From the NCBI GenBank assembly GCA_026004935.1, contig BPKC01000001.1:1713491-1777490 (forward strand): a stretch of DNA of 64,000 bases, in the 5' to 3' direction. This DNA is from Rhodothalassiaceae bacterium (GTDB taxonomy: Bacteria > Pseudomonadota > Alphaproteobacteria > Sphingomonadales > Rhodothalassiaceae). Made by a program: the position numbers and the translations under genes. The notes beneath the pieces are model-generated. The model made no database searches. It was given only the letters and a program-made list of their open reading frames with translations, and had not been told where the DNA came from. Shown here in pieces: positions 1 to 11,429 of the stretch (its first letter is position 1; the number at the start of each line of letters is the position of its first letter).

Positions 1-1236
1 GAGCTGGCCATCCTTGCCGCCTCGCTTGTGGAGGCGCTGCGCCGGGGCGAGGCGGCGGGCATCGCGCCCGCGCATCTGGCCGCGCGCACCGACATGCATC
101 TGATGGCGGATGCGGACGTGCTGCTGAGCGTGGCGAAGCTGCGGGCGGCGCGGGCGATCATGCGCCGGATCGCGGACGCGGCCGGTCTGCCCGCGGGCCT
201 GCGCCAGCTTACCGCGGAGACCGCGCCGCGCATGTTCACGCGCTGCGATCCCTGGACGAACATCCTGCGCGCGACGCTCGCCACCCAGGCGGCGCTGATC
301 GCGGGTGCCGCGGGGGTGAGCGTGCGCCCCTACACCGATGCCCTCGGCTTCGCCGACGCCCATGCCCGGCGCATCGCCCGCAACGTTCCGCTCATCCTGA
401 TGGAGGAGTCGGCGATCCGGCAGGTGATCGATGCGGCGGGCGGCAGCTGGGCGATCGAGGCGTTGACGCGCGCGCTCGCCGAACGCGCCTGGCGCCTGTT
501 CCAGGAGATCGAGGGAGGGGGAGGCCTTGCCGCCGCCATCGCGGCGGGCCGGATCGCGGAGATGATCGAGGAGACGGCCGCGCGCCGGCGCAAGGAGATC
601 GCGACCCGCCGGCGGCCCATCACCGGGGTGTCCGAATACCCGAACCTGGACGAGCGGCTGCCGCAACCGCCGGCGGGGCCGACGCGCGCGGCGCTTCGCA
701 GGCAAGCGGGGCTTCAGGATCCCGCACCCGGAGCCCGCTGGGCGTTCCGTCCGATGCGGCTGGCGGCGGAATTCGAGGCGTATCGCGCGCTCTCCGACCG
801 GCTGCTCGCCGAAAAGGGTGCGCGGCCCGCGATCTTTCTCGCCAACATCGGCCCCATCGCCCGGCACAATGCGCGCGCGACATTCGCGGCCAACGCCTTT
901 GCGGCCGGCGGCATCCGGCCGATCACGAACGACGGGTTCACCGATGCCGGGCCCATGGCCGAGGCGTTTCGTGCGAGCGGCGCGCGGCTGGCCGTCATCT
1001 GCGGCCATGACGAGGACCAGGCGGCCGAAGCGGCGGCCTTCGCGGCGGCTCTGAAGGCGGCCGGTGCCGCGCTCGTCTGGCTGGCGGGCCGGCCGGAGGC
1101 GGAACGGGCCGAGGCCTGGCGCAGGGCCGGCGTCGATCGCTTCATCGGTCTCGGCTCGGACATGCCGGCGGAATACGACGCGGCGCTCGAAGCGCTCGGG
1201 ATCGCGCCGCCGCGCGGCCGGGCGGGAAGGGATTGA
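1..1236 (+). CDS. mutA: methylmalonyl-CoA mutase small (beta) subunit, 5' partial
   Basis: The reading frame is open from the first base, so the true start lies outside the window; 411 residues are visible. It matches the non-catalytic subunit of heterodimeric B12-dependent methylmalonyl-CoA mutase, which interconverts succinyl-CoA and (R)-methylmalonyl-CoA together with MutB. A mutase-type barrel region includes [19 protein letters not shown], comparable to the [18 protein letters not shown] region of the MutB that follows. A Rossmann-like C-terminal domain (about residues 275-405) lacks the cobalamin-binding DxHxxG motif, having GPIARHN at the corresponding place; this is as expected for a small subunit. 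The stop codon sits 2 bases before the mutB ATG, so the two are co-translated. Family assignment is firm; the N-terminus is not visible. Confidence 0.93.
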   Translation, partial: ELAILAASLVEALRRGEAAGIAPAHLAARTDMHLMADADVLLSVAKLRAARAIMRRIADAAGLPAGLRQLTAETAPRMFTRCDPWTNILRATLATQAALIAGAAGVSVRPYTDALGFADAHARRIARNVPLILMEESAIRQVIDAAGGSWAIEALTRALAERAWRLFQEIEGGGGLAAAIAAGRIAEMIEETAARRRKEIATRRRPITGVSEYPNLDERLPQPPAGPTRAALRRQAGLQDPAPGARWAFRPMRLAAEFEAYRALSDRLLAEKGARPAIFLANIGPIARHNARATFAANAFAAGGIRPITNDGFTDAGPMAEAFRASGARLAVICGHDEDQAAEAAAFAAALKAAGAALVWLAGRPEAERAEAWRRAGVDRFIGLGSDMPAEYDAALEALGIAPPRGRAGRD

Positions 1237-1238
1237 GG

Positions 1239-3445
<2,207 letters not shown>

Positions 3446-3449
<4 letters not shown>

Positions 3450-4489
3450 GCGCGGACGCCCCGGCGCTTGTCGAGGCCCCGCCCGGCTTTCCGCCGCTGG
3501 AGGAGCTGCGCGCCGGGGTGCTCGCCGGCGACCGCATCATGCTTGCGCGCGCCATCACGCTGGTCGAAAGCCGCCACCCGGCGCACAGGCGCGCGGCCGA
3601 GGCGCTGCTCGAGTCCCTGCTGGCGCATGCGGGCACCGCCCACCGCATCGGCATCTCGGGCGTGCCGGGCGTCGGCAAGTCCACATTGATCGAGGCGCTG
3701 GGGCTCAAACTGCTCGATGCCGGCCACCGGGTGATGGTGCTGGCGATCGACCCGTCTTCCGAGCTTTCCGGCGGCGCGATCCTGGGCGACAAGACGCGCA
3801 TGACGCGGCTGGCCGCCGCAGACGGCGCCTTCGTGCGGCCGACGGCGTCCGCCGGGCGGCTCGGCGGCGTGGCGGCGGCGACGCGCGACGTGATCCTGCT
3901 GGGCGAGGCGGCGGGCTTCGACCGCATCATCGTCGAGACCGTCGGCACCGGCCAGTCCGAGACCGAGGTCGCCGATCTCGTCGACAGCTTTCTGCTCCTG
4001 CTGCTGCCGAGCGCCGGCGACGAGCTCCAGGGCATCAAGAAGGGCGTCATGGAGCGGGCGGACATCTTCGTCATCAACAAGGCCGACCGCCATCCCGAGG
4101 CGGCGAAGACGGCAGCCCGCGACGTCCGGGCGGCCCTGCGCATCCTGCGCGCGGGTGCGCGCGACGGCTGGATGCCGCCGGTGCTCACCTGCTCGGCGCT
4201 CACCGGCGAGGGACTGGATGACGTGATCGCGGCGCTCGCGCGTCACCGCGCCTGGCTCGATCAAAGCGGGGAGGGCGAGGCCCGGCGCCGCGCCCAGCGC
4301 CGGCGCTGGCTGAAGGAGGCGATCGCGGAAGCTCTGGCCGAGCTGTGGGACCGCGATCCTGATCTCGCAGCCGAGCGCGCGCGGCTCGAGCAGGAGGTGC
4401 TGGCGGGCCGGCTGCTGCCGCGCCGGGCCGCGCGCGAACTGGTCGAGCGGCGGCTCGGCAGTCCCGGAGAAAAAGCGCGCGACGGCTGA
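3446..4489 (+). CDS. meaB: methylmalonyl-CoA mutase-associated GTPase MeaB
   Basis: A 347-aa G3E/SIMIBI-class GTPase that chaperones and protects methylmalonyl-CoA mutase, gating adenosylcobalamin loading in a GTP-dependent way. The P-loop GVPGVGKST is at residues 72-80, followed by [20 protein letters not shown], then [14 protein letters not shown] (switch and Walker B region) and VINKADRH (base specificity). The C-terminal part is helical and Arg-rich, as in the dimerisation arm of the family. The start overlaps the mutB stop by 4 bases, so it is translationally coupled to its client enzyme. The family was formerly annotated as ArgK, an arginine-transport kinase; the neighbourhood makes the MeaB role clear. 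Confidence 0.95.
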
Positions 4490-4539
4490 CGGGGCAGGTC
4501 GTGCCGATTGCGGGCAGACGGATCGGGGAGGGTGAGGAC

Positions 4540-6816
4540 ATGCGCATGAAGAATCGGAGGTCACGGCCGTTCGCGTCGGTGATTCTGCTTCTCCTGACGG
4601 CTTTCGGGGCCCTGCCGCGCACGACCGATGCGGCCGGGTCGGGCGAAAAGCTGACCGTCGAGCGGCTGGAATCCAGCCCTTCACTCAACGGCCCCTCGCT
4701 CGCCGCGGTCCGCTTTTCGCCGGACGGGAAGTTCGTCAGCTATCTCAAGGGCAAGTCGGAGGATTTTCGTGTCCAGGACCTGTGGGTCTATGACATCGCG
4801 AAGGGCACACACCGCCTGCTCGTCGATTCCCGGGCGCTGCTGGGCGGCGCATCCGAGCAGCTCTCGGAGGTCGAGAAGGCCCGGCGCGAGCGCCAGCGCA
4901 TCGCCGCCTCCGGCATCGTCGAATACCAGTGGGCGCCGGACGCCTCGGCGCTCCTGTTCCCGCTGAACGGCGACCTCTATCTCTACGAGCTGGGAGACGG
5001 AAAGCTCCGCCGGCTGACGGAGACGGAAGCCTTCGAGACCGACCCGAAATTCTCGCCGGACGGCCGCTACGTCGCCTTCGTGCGCGAACGCAACCTCTTC
5101 GTCATCGATCTTGCGGACGGGCGCGAGACCGCCGTCACCACCGACGGCGGCGGGCCGATCATGAACGGCATGGCCGAGTTCGTGGCCGACGAGGAGATGG
5201 ACCGCCACACCGGCTACTGGTGGTCGCCGGATTCGCGGCGCATCGCCTATGCCCGCGTCGACGAGAGCCCGGTGCCGCTCGTCCAGCGCTTCGAGGTGGC
5301 CGCCGACGGCTCGGTGACCACGGTGCCCCAGCGCTATCCCTTCGCCGGCGGGCCGAACGTGCGCATCCAGCTCTTCGTGCACGACCTCGAAGCGGGCACG
5401 CGGCGCGAGATCCCGCTCGGGGACGACCCCGACATCTATCTCGCCCGCGTCGACTGGCTGCCGGGCGGACGCGCCCTCGGCTTCCAGCTGGAATCGCGCG
5501 ACCAGAAGCGGCTCGATTTGCGGCGGGTGGATGTGACGCGCCCCGATGCGGTGCCCGAGACCGTGCTGGTCGAGACCGATCCCTTCTGGATCAATCTCCA
5601 CGACGACCTCGTGTTCCTGAAGAAGGGACGGCGGATCCTCTGGTCATCCGAGCGGAGCGGCTTCCGGCATCTCTATCTCTTCGATGCCCGTGGCCGGCTC
5701 CTCCGCCGGCTCACAGACGGCGCATGGGTGACCGACGGCGTGAGAGGCGTCGATGAGGCAGCCGGCCGGGTCTTCTTCGAGGGCTACCGCGACACCGTGC
5801 TCGAACGGCATCTCTATGTCGTGCCGCTCAAGGGCGGCGCGATCCGGCGCCTGACGCCGGATGCGGGCACCCACCGCACGGTGCTCTCGCCCGACCGCAA
5901 GCATTTCCTGGACTTCTGGTCGTCGGTGGACCAGCCGCCGCGCGTCGACCTGAGGCGCAGCCGCGACGGCAGGCTGGTCGCCTCCCTCGTCGAGAACCGG
6001 CTGGACGAGAGCCATCCCTACCACCCCTATCTTGCGGTGGCGGCGACACGGCGCTTCGGCACCATCACCGCCGCCGACGGCAAGACCACGCTGCACTACG
6101 AGCTGCGCCTGCCGCCGGGCTTCGACCCGGGCAGACGGTATCCCGCCATCGTCTCGGTCTACGGCGGGCCGGGGGCGCAGCGGGTGCTGAACGCCTGGTC
6201 CATCGGCTTCGACGAGATCCTCGCCCGGCGCGGTTTCGTGGTGATGAAGCTCGACAACCGGGGCTCGACCCATCGCGGCAAGGCCTTCGAGAGCGTGCTC
6301 TACCGCCGCATGGGGGATGCGGAGGTGGCCGACCAGCTGGCCGGCGTCGCCTTCCTGAAGGCCCAGCCCTGGATCGATCCCGCGCGCATCGGGGTATGGG
6401 GCTGGTCCTACGGCGGCTACATGACATTGGAGCTTCTGGCCAAGGCGCCGGAGACCTTCGCCGCCGGGATGGCGGTGGCCCCCGTCACCGACTGGCGGCT
6501 CTACGACACCCACTACACCGAGCGCTACCTCGGCCGGCCCGGCGAGACGGACGTCTACGAGACCTCCAGCGTATTCGCGGCCATCGACGGGTTCCGTCCC
6601 GACCGCCTGCTGCTGGTGCACGGCATGGCCGACGACAACGTCTTCTTCGACCACTCGGTCAGGCTGATGAAGGCGCTCCAGGACAGGAGCGTCCCCTTCG
6701 CGCTCATGACCTATCCGGGCAAGCGCCACGGCATCCGCGGCGAGGCGACGCGCGTCCACCTCTGGCGTACGGCGCTCGGCTTCTTCGAGGCGCGGCTGGG
6801 TGACGGGGGGCGGTGA
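4540..6816 (+). CDS. secreted dipeptidyl peptidase IV family (S9B) serine protease
   Basis: 758 aa from ATG 4540, which has GAGGGTGAGG just upstream; GTG 4501 is in frame but has no such site. An N-terminal signal peptide (Arg/Lys-rich start, SVILLLLTAFGAL, likely cleavage near TTDAA) indicates periplasmic export. A beta-propeller with repeated SPDG/SPDS blades covers about residues 50-480. It includes the Glu-Glu loop VADEEMDRHTGYWWSPDS that anchors substrate N-termini in DPP IV enzymes. The C-terminal alpha/beta hydrolase has a Ser nucleophile at 623 in GWSYGG, Asp698 in HGMADDN and His730 in GKRHG, a complete triad. Predicted role: removal of Xaa-Pro or similar dipeptides from periplasmic peptides. 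It starts 50 bases after meaB but is not metabolically related to it. Confidence 0.92.
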   Translation: MRMKNRRSRPFASVILLLLTAFGALPRTTDAAGSGEKLTVERLESSPSLNGPSLAAVRFSPDGKFVSYLKGKSEDFRVQDLWVYDIAKGTHRLLVDSRALLGGASEQLSEVEKARRERQRIAASGIVEYQWAPDASALLFPLNGDLYLYELGDGKLRRLTETEAFETDPKFSPDGRYVAFVRERNLFVIDLADGRETAVTTDGGGPIMNGMAEFVADEEMDRHTGYWWSPDSRRIAYARVDESPVPLVQRFEVAADGSVTTVPQRYPFAGGPNVRIQLFVHDLEAGTRREIPLGDDPDIYLARVDWLPGGRALGFQLESRDQKRLDLRRVDVTRPDAVPETVLVETDPFWINLHDDLVFLKKGRRILWSSERSGFRHLYLFDARGRLLRRLTDGAWVTDGVRGVDEAAGRVFFEGYRDTVLERHLYVVPLKGGAIRRLTPDAGTHRTVLSPDRKHFLDFWSSVDQPPRVDLRRSRDGRLVASLVENRLDESHPYHPYLAVAATRRFGTITAADGKTTLHYELRLPPGFDPGRRYPAIVSVYGGPGAQRVLNAWSIGFDEILARRGFVVMKLDNRGSTHRGKAFESVLYRRMGDAEVADQLAGVAFLKAQPWIDPARIGVWGWSYGGYMTLELLAKAPETFAAGMAVAPVTDWRLYDTHYTERYLGRPGETDVYETSSVFAAIDGFRPDRLLLVHGMADDNVFFDHSVRLMKALQDRSVPFALMTYPGKRHGIRGEATRVHLWRTALGFFEARLGDGGR

Positions 6817-6822
6817 CCGGCC

Positions 6823-6844
6823 GTCATCGGTCGTCGGTCATCGG
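6823..6844. repeat. degenerate hexanucleotide tract GTCATCG/GTCGTCG
   Basis: Directly after the S9B peptidase stop the sequence repeats a GTCRTCGG-like unit about three and a half times. Related tracts border several of the palindrome clusters in this window. Confidence 0.55.
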
Positions 6845-6937
6845 CGACGGCTCTTCGGCGACGGCTCTTCTCTCCTCAGGCGCGCGCAACGGGCCGGCCC
6901 GTACCAGCAGGAAGCGCGCACCGGCGGGTGACGCTCG

Positions 6938-6974
6938 CCATGCCGATCACTGATCACTGATGACCGATGACCGA
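6938..6974. repeat. degenerate hexanucleotide tract with GCCATGCC flank
   Basis: A run of GATCACT / GATGACC units (period about 6-7) follows the flank CGCCATGCCGATC. Its reverse complement reads (GGTCATC)n-(AGTGATC)n-GGCATGGC, the same order as the tract ending GATCGGTATGGC near 59.69 kb. A palindrome cluster starts immediately to the right. Confidence 0.6.
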
Positions 6975-7352
6975 ATCGTCGTTCGCCGGCTTGACCGGCG
7001 AACCCATGAGGCGGTCGTCGCATCCCCGACGCAAGAGGCCGTCTTCGCCTTCGGCTGGACCCGCCGGTCAAGCCGGCGGGTGACGAGGAGAGGGGGCTGG
7101 CGGGTGACGAGGGATTTGTGCCGGCAAAAAATGTGAGCCGGCGGGTGCTCCTTTCTTTCATCGTCATTCGCCGCGAAAGCGGCGAATCCAGCCGCCGGGC
7201 GTCACAATCGCCGCCGCCAGGAATTGGCCCCGCCGTCTGATGGATCCGCCGATCAAGTCGGCGGATGACGAGGAGAGGGAATGGACCCGCCGATCAAGCC
7301 GGCGGATGACGAGGAGAGGGAATGGACCCGCCGGTCAAGCCGGCGGGTGACG
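6975..7352. repeat. palindromic hairpin repeat cluster 1
   Basis: Between the convergent S9B peptidase and polA genes, the roughly 680-base gap holds at least six hairpins of about 30 nt. Examples: TTCGCCGGCTTGACCGGCGAA near 6980, CCCGCCGGTCAAGCCGGCGG near 7060, TTCGCCGCGAAAGCGGCGAA near 7167, TCCGCCGATCAAGTCGGCGGA near 7244, then two more in tandem to 7351 spaced about 41 bases and separated by AGGAGAGGGAATGGA. Most are bounded by CGTC on one side and CCAG/TGGA on the other. No credible gene was seen here. From 7353 to 7494 there is only GC-rich sequence with a repeated GGACCTTGATG (7426 and 7450). Confidence 0.85.
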
Positions 7353-7494
7353 ATTGAGGGGGGGCGCTCCGGCGAGTGGCGCGGGAAGAACCGGGCCCGC
7401 ATGCTCCATCACCGGGCAGGGGACCTTGATGCAGCATCCCCGGGCCCGGACCTTGATGTCCGCCGGCAGGCGGCCGGGGCCGGACCGGCCGGGT

Positions 7495-10329
7495 TCAGTG
7501 CGCCTCGTCCCAGTTGCGGCCGGTGCCGACGTCGACGACAAGGGGAACGGACAGCTTCACGCGCGGGACGGGCGCATTTGCCATCACCTCCCGCACGAGG
7601 CGCCCCGTTTCATCGACCGCATCCTCGTCCACCTCGAAGACGAGCTCGTCATGGACCTGCAGCAGCATCCGCGCCTTGCCCCGCAGACCGGCGGCCTCCA
7701 GCGCCTTCGGCATGCGCACCATCGCGCGCTTGATGATGTCGGCGGCCGTGCCCTGGATCGGCGCGTTGATCGCCGCCCGCTCCGCGAACCCCCGCAAGGT
7801 GGGGTTCTTGGCGTTGATGTCCGGCGTGTGCACGCGCCGGCCGAAGAGCGTCGTGACATGGCCCTGATGGCGGGCCAGCCGCTTCTGCTCCTCCATGTAG
7901 GTGCGGATGCCGGGAAAGCGCCGGAAATAGGTTTCGATGATCTCCCCGGCCTCCTCGCGGCCGATGCCGAGCTGGCGCGCGAGCCCGAAGGCCGAAATCC
8001 CGTAGATGATCCCGAAATTGATGGCCTTGGCGCGCCGGCGCGTCTCGCGGTCGATCTCATCGAGCGGCACGCCGAAGATCTCGCTCGCCGTCATCGCATG
8101 GATGTCGAGACCGTCCGCGAAGGCCTGCTTCAAGGCCGGGATGTCGGCAAGATGGGCCAGGATCCTGAGCTCGATCTGGCTGTAGTCGGCCGAAAGCAGC
8201 CGGCAGCCTTCCGGTGCGATGAAGGCCGCGCGGATGCGCCGGCCGAGCTCCGTGCGCACGGGGATGTTCTGCAGATTGGGGTCGGACGAGGCGAGCCGGC
8301 CGGTGGAGGTGGCGGCCAGCGAAAAGGAGGTGTGGACGCGGCCCGTCTCGGGATTGACGGCCTCGGCCAGCGCATCCGTGTAGGTGCCCTTCAGCTTCTG
8401 GAGCTGGCGCCAGTCGAGCACCCTGGCCGGCAGCTCGTGCCCCTCGCCGGCCAGCCGCTCCAGCACCTCCGCGCTGGTGGACCAGCCGCCGCCCTTGAGC
8501 TTCTTGCCGCCCTGGAGCCCCATCTCGGTGAACAGCACCTCGCCGAGCTGCCTGGGGCTTGCGATGTTGAAGGGATGGCCGGCGAGCTCGTGGATCTCCT
8601 CCTCCAGCCGGGCCATCTCGCGGGCGAATTCCTGCGACAGGCGCCGCAGGGCCTCGGCATCCACCAGCACGCCGTGCCGCTCCATCTCCGCCACCACGGG
8701 CACGAGCGGCCGCTCGATCGTCTCGTAGAGTGCCAGCAGACGCTCGCCCACGAGGCGCGGGCGCAGCAGATGGTGCAGGCGCAAGGTGAGATCCGCGTCC
8801 TCCGCGGCATAGGCCGTCGCCTCGGCGATCCCCACCTCGGAGAAGGTTTTCTGCTTCTTGCCGCGGCCGGCCACGTCCTTGTAGGCGACCGGCGTGATCC
8901 CGAGATGCCGCCGCGCCAGCTCGTCCAGCCCGTGGCCGTGCAGCCCGGAATCGAGCACGTAGGAGACGAGCATCGTGTCGTCGATGGGCCGGGGCTCGGA
9001 AAACCCTGCGCGCACAAGGACATTGATGTCGTATTTGATGTTCTGCCCGATCTTGAGGATGGCCGGGTCCGCGAGGATCGGGTCGAGCGCCGCGCGCACC
9101 TTCTCGACATCGAGCTGGACCGGCAGCTCGCCCGCCTGCTCAAGCGCGAGCTCGCCTTCCCCGCCGCCGTCATGGGCGAGCGGGATGTAGCAGGCATGCC
9201 CCGGCTCGACGCTCAAGGCGATGCCGACAAGCCGCGCGCGCATGGCATCGAGCGATGTGGTCTCGGTGTCGATGGCGACGAGGCCCTTCGCGCGGATCCT
9301 TGCCACCCATCCGGCAAGCTGCTCTTCGGTCGTCACCGCCTCGTAGCGGGAATCGGAAACCGTGATGGCATCTTTGAGCCGCTCCTGCGCCGGCCGTCCG
9401 GCATCGAGATAGCTCATCACCCGCGCGCGGATCGAGCGGAACTCGTTTTCGTCGAGGAAGGGCAGCAGGCGCTCCGGGTCGATATCCTTCACCTTGAGAG
9501 AATCAAGGGGCCAGTCGTCGAGCGGCACGTCGGCGTGCAGCGTCACCAGCTCCTTCGACAGCCGCGCCTTGTCCGCATTCTCGATCAGGGTCTGGCGGCG
9601 CTTGGGCTGCGGAATCTCCTCGGCATGGGCGAGGAGATTTTCGAGATCGCCGTACTGGCGGATGAGCTCGGCCGCGGTCTTGGGGCCGATGCCGGGCACG
9701 CCGGGCACATTGTCCGAGGCATCGCCCATCAGCGCCAGCACGTCCGCCACCTTCTCCGGCGGCACGCCGAAGCGCTCCGCCACCTCCTTCGGCCCGATGA
9801 TGCGGTTCTTGATCGGGTCCATCATCCGCACATGGGGACCGACGAGCTGCATCAGGTCCTTGTCGGAGGAGACGATGGTGACGTCGAAGCCGCGTTCCAG
9901 CGCCTGGCGCACGTATGTCGCGATGATGTCGTCGGCCTCGAAGCCCTCCTTCTCGATGGCGGGAACCGAGAAGGCCTCGACCGCCTTGCGGATCAGCGGA
10001 AACTGGGGAACGAGGTCTTCGGGCGCCTCGGGCCGCTGGGCCTTGTACTGCTCGTAGAGGTCCTGGCGGAAGGTGATGCGCGAGTAGTCGAAGACGACGG
10101 CCAGATGCGTCGGCCGCTCTTCCTCCTTGAGATCCTTGAGCAGCTTGAAGAGCATGCCGGTGAAGCCGAAGACGGCGTTGACCGGCGTGCCGTCGGAGCG
10201 CGTCATCGGCGGCAGGGCGTGGTAGGCGCGGAAGATGTAGCCGGAGCCGTCGATGAGATAGAGATGCGGCCGGCGCCCGCCGTCCGCCGTGTCGCCGTCC
10301 GCCCTGGTGGTGGATGCCGTCCTGCTCAT
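7495..10329 (-). CDS. polA: DNA polymerase I
   Basis: 944 aa from the ATG at 10329, just before the conserved HLYLIDGSGYIFRAYHALPP start region; an in-frame extension to 10419 runs through repeat sequence and is rejected. Domains: N-terminal 5'-3' exonuclease (about 20-310, with DASDNVPGVPGIGPKTA), a 3'-5' proofreading exonuclease whose DEDD motif is intact (DTETTS, Asp354/Glu356; YAAEDADLTLRL), and the polymerase. Polymerase motif A is DYSQIELRI (Asp715), motif B RRRAKAINFGIIYG, motif C QVHDE (Asp894). It acts in Okazaki fragment processing and excision repair. The intact proofreading residues are notable because many family A polymerases have lost them. It is a single gene, flanked on both sides by palindrome clusters. 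Confidence 0.97.
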   Translation of the reverse strand: MSRTASTTRADGDTADGGRRPHLYLIDGSGYIFRAYHALPPMTRSDGTPVNAVFGFTGMLFKLLKDLKEEERPTHLAVVFDYSRITFRQDLYEQYKAQRPEAPEDLVPQFPLIRKAVEAFSVPAIEKEGFEADDIIATYVRQALERGFDVTIVSSDKDLMQLVGPHVRMMDPIKNRIIGPKEVAERFGVPPEKVADVLALMGDASDNVPGVPGIGPKTAAELIRQYGDLENLLAHAEEIPQPKRRQTLIENADKARLSKELVTLHADVPLDDWPLDSLKVKDIDPERLLPFLDENEFRSIRARVMSYLDAGRPAQERLKDAITVSDSRYEAVTTEEQLAGWVARIRAKGLVAIDTETTSLDAMRARLVGIALSVEPGHACYIPLAHDGGGEGELALEQAGELPVQLDVEKVRAALDPILADPAILKIGQNIKYDINVLVRAGFSEPRPIDDTMLVSYVLDSGLHGHGLDELARRHLGITPVAYKDVAGRGKKQKTFSEVGIAEATAYAAEDADLTLRLHHLLRPRLVGERLLALYETIERPLVPVVAEMERHGVLVDAEALRRLSQEFAREMARLEEEIHELAGHPFNIASPRQLGEVLFTEMGLQGGKKLKGGGWSTSAEVLERLAGEGHELPARVLDWRQLQKLKGTYTDALAEAVNPETGRVHTSFSLAATSTGRLASSDPNLQNIPVRTELGRRIRAAFIAPEGCRLLSADYSQIELRILAHLADIPALKQAFADGLDIHAMTASEIFGVPLDEIDRETRRRAKAINFGIIYGISAFGLARQLGIGREEAGEIIETYFRRFPGIRTYMEEQKRLARHQGHVTTLFGRRVHTPDINAKNPTLRGFAERAAINAPIQGTAADIIKRAMVRMPKALEAAGLRGKARMLLQVHDELVFEVDEDAVDETGRLVREVMANAPVPRVKLSVPLVVDVGTGRNWDEAH

Positions 10330-10371
10330 GGCCCCGTCTCTAGCAGGCGCGCGCCGGAGCGGACAACGATT

Positions 10372-10415
10372 CAGTCGCGGGTCGTCAGTCGTCGGTCGTC
10401 GGTCACCAGTGGCCG
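10372..10415. repeat. degenerate hexanucleotide tract next to polA start
   Basis: CAGTCGCGGGTCGTCAGTCG and following GTCGTCGGTC units end in CACCAGTGGCCGGCATGGC. The closing GGCATGGC flank is shared with the tracts at 6.94 kb (inverted) and 59.69 kb (GGTATGGC). It lies between the polA start and cluster 2, so it may overlap the polA promoter region. Confidence 0.55.
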
Positions 10416-10439
10416 GCATGGCGAGCCTCGCCGCTCATG

Positions 10440-11245
10440 CGCGTCCTTTCGTCACCCGCCGGCTTGACCGGCGGGTCCAGCAGGCGGCGGAGCCAATCCC
10501 GGCGGCGGGGGATGCGTTCACCGCCTCATGGGTTCGCCGGTCAAGCCGGCGAACGACGCGAGAGGGGAGCGTCACCCGCGGTCGCGCACCTTACCTCGTC
10601 ACCCGCCGGCTCGACCGGCGGGTCCAGCGGGAAGCGGGGGCAATTCCCGGCGCCGGAGCCCTCACGCCAGGCAGCTGGATTCGCCGCTTTCGCGGCGAAT
10701 GACGAGGAGGGAGAGCGACATGCGCCGCCCCTCTCTATCGTCACCCGCCGACTTGACCGAAGGGTCTTCCTTTTTTTCGTCACCCGCCGGCTCGACCGGC
10801 GGGTCCAGCAGGCGGCGGAGCCAATCCCGGCGGCGGGGGATGCGTTCGCCGCCTCATGGGTTCGCCGGTCAAGCCGGCGAACGACGCGAGAGGGGAGCGT
10901 CACCCGCGGTTGCGCACCTTACCTCGTCACCCGCCGGCTCGACCGGCGGGTCCAGCGGGCGGCGGAGCCAATCCCGGCGGCGGGGGATGCGTTCGCCGCC
11001 TCATGGGTTCGCCGGTCAAGCCGGCGAACGACGCGAGAGGGGAGCGTCACCCGCGGTCGCGCACCTTACCTCGTCACCCGCCGGCTCGACCGGCGGGTCC
11101 AGCGGGAAGCGGGATCAATTCCCGGCGCCGGAGCCCTCACGCCAGGCAGCTGGATTCGCCGCTTTCGCGGCGAATGACGTGAAGGGAGAGCGACATGCGC
11201 CGGCACTCTTTGCGTCACCCGCCGGCTCGACCGGCGGGTCGCGCG
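10440..11245. repeat. palindromic hairpin repeat cluster 2, composite 147-bp units
   Basis: About twelve hairpins in 800 bases between the divergent polA and XRE genes. Type A units of 147 bp begin with CACCCGCCGGC at 10453, 10781 and 10928. Each contains a left hairpin, a spacer with AGCCAATCCCGGCGGCGGGG, a TTCGCCGGTCAAGCCGGCGAA hairpin and the tail ACGCGAGAGGGGAGCG. Type B units start at 10600 and 11075 with spacer CAATTCCCGGCGCCGGAG and a TTCGCCGCTTTCGCGGCGAA hairpin. The A-B pair at 10453 is repeated as A-B at 10928. Long open frames cross this region in several frames, but they follow the repeats and are not credible genes. Nothing further was seen from 11246 to about 11310. Confidence 0.88.
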
Positions 11246-11317
11246 GGAAACGGGTTGCACGCGCGGGCGGGGCGGATGAACTACAAACGGTTGCAAAGAA
11301 AACTTGCGCGGACCGCC

Positions 11318-11354
11318 TTTTCATGGCAAGGGCGATGCGCTAGTATTTCAATAC
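11318..11354 (+). promoter_or_regulatory. candidate promoter and operator of the XRE regulator
   Basis: A possible -35 TTTTCA (11318-11323) and -10 TAGTAT (11341-11346) are 17 bases apart. The perfect inverted repeat GTATT-TC-AATAC (11343-11354) overlaps the -10. This AT-rich island in a GC-rich context, 75 bases before an XRE-type gene, suggests autoregulation. Both assignments are by eye. Confidence 0.4.
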
Positions 11355-11429
11355 ATTTCACAAACGGTGTCCGGAAATGGAACGCCGGCGCGACGCACGG
11401 GCGGGCGGACACGGGCGGGAGAGCACAAG

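Noticed and set aside
7354-10467. A 1037-residue open frame on the plus strand opposite polA
   Set aside because: It mirrors polA codon structure and has no domain; polA has all family motifs.
10437-11343. Open frames of 108-271 residues inside repeat cluster 2 (similar ones in clusters 3, 4 and 6)
   Set aside because: Their translations repeat RLDRRVQ- or SPAGLTGGSS-type blocks that simply encode the hairpins, in several frames at once.
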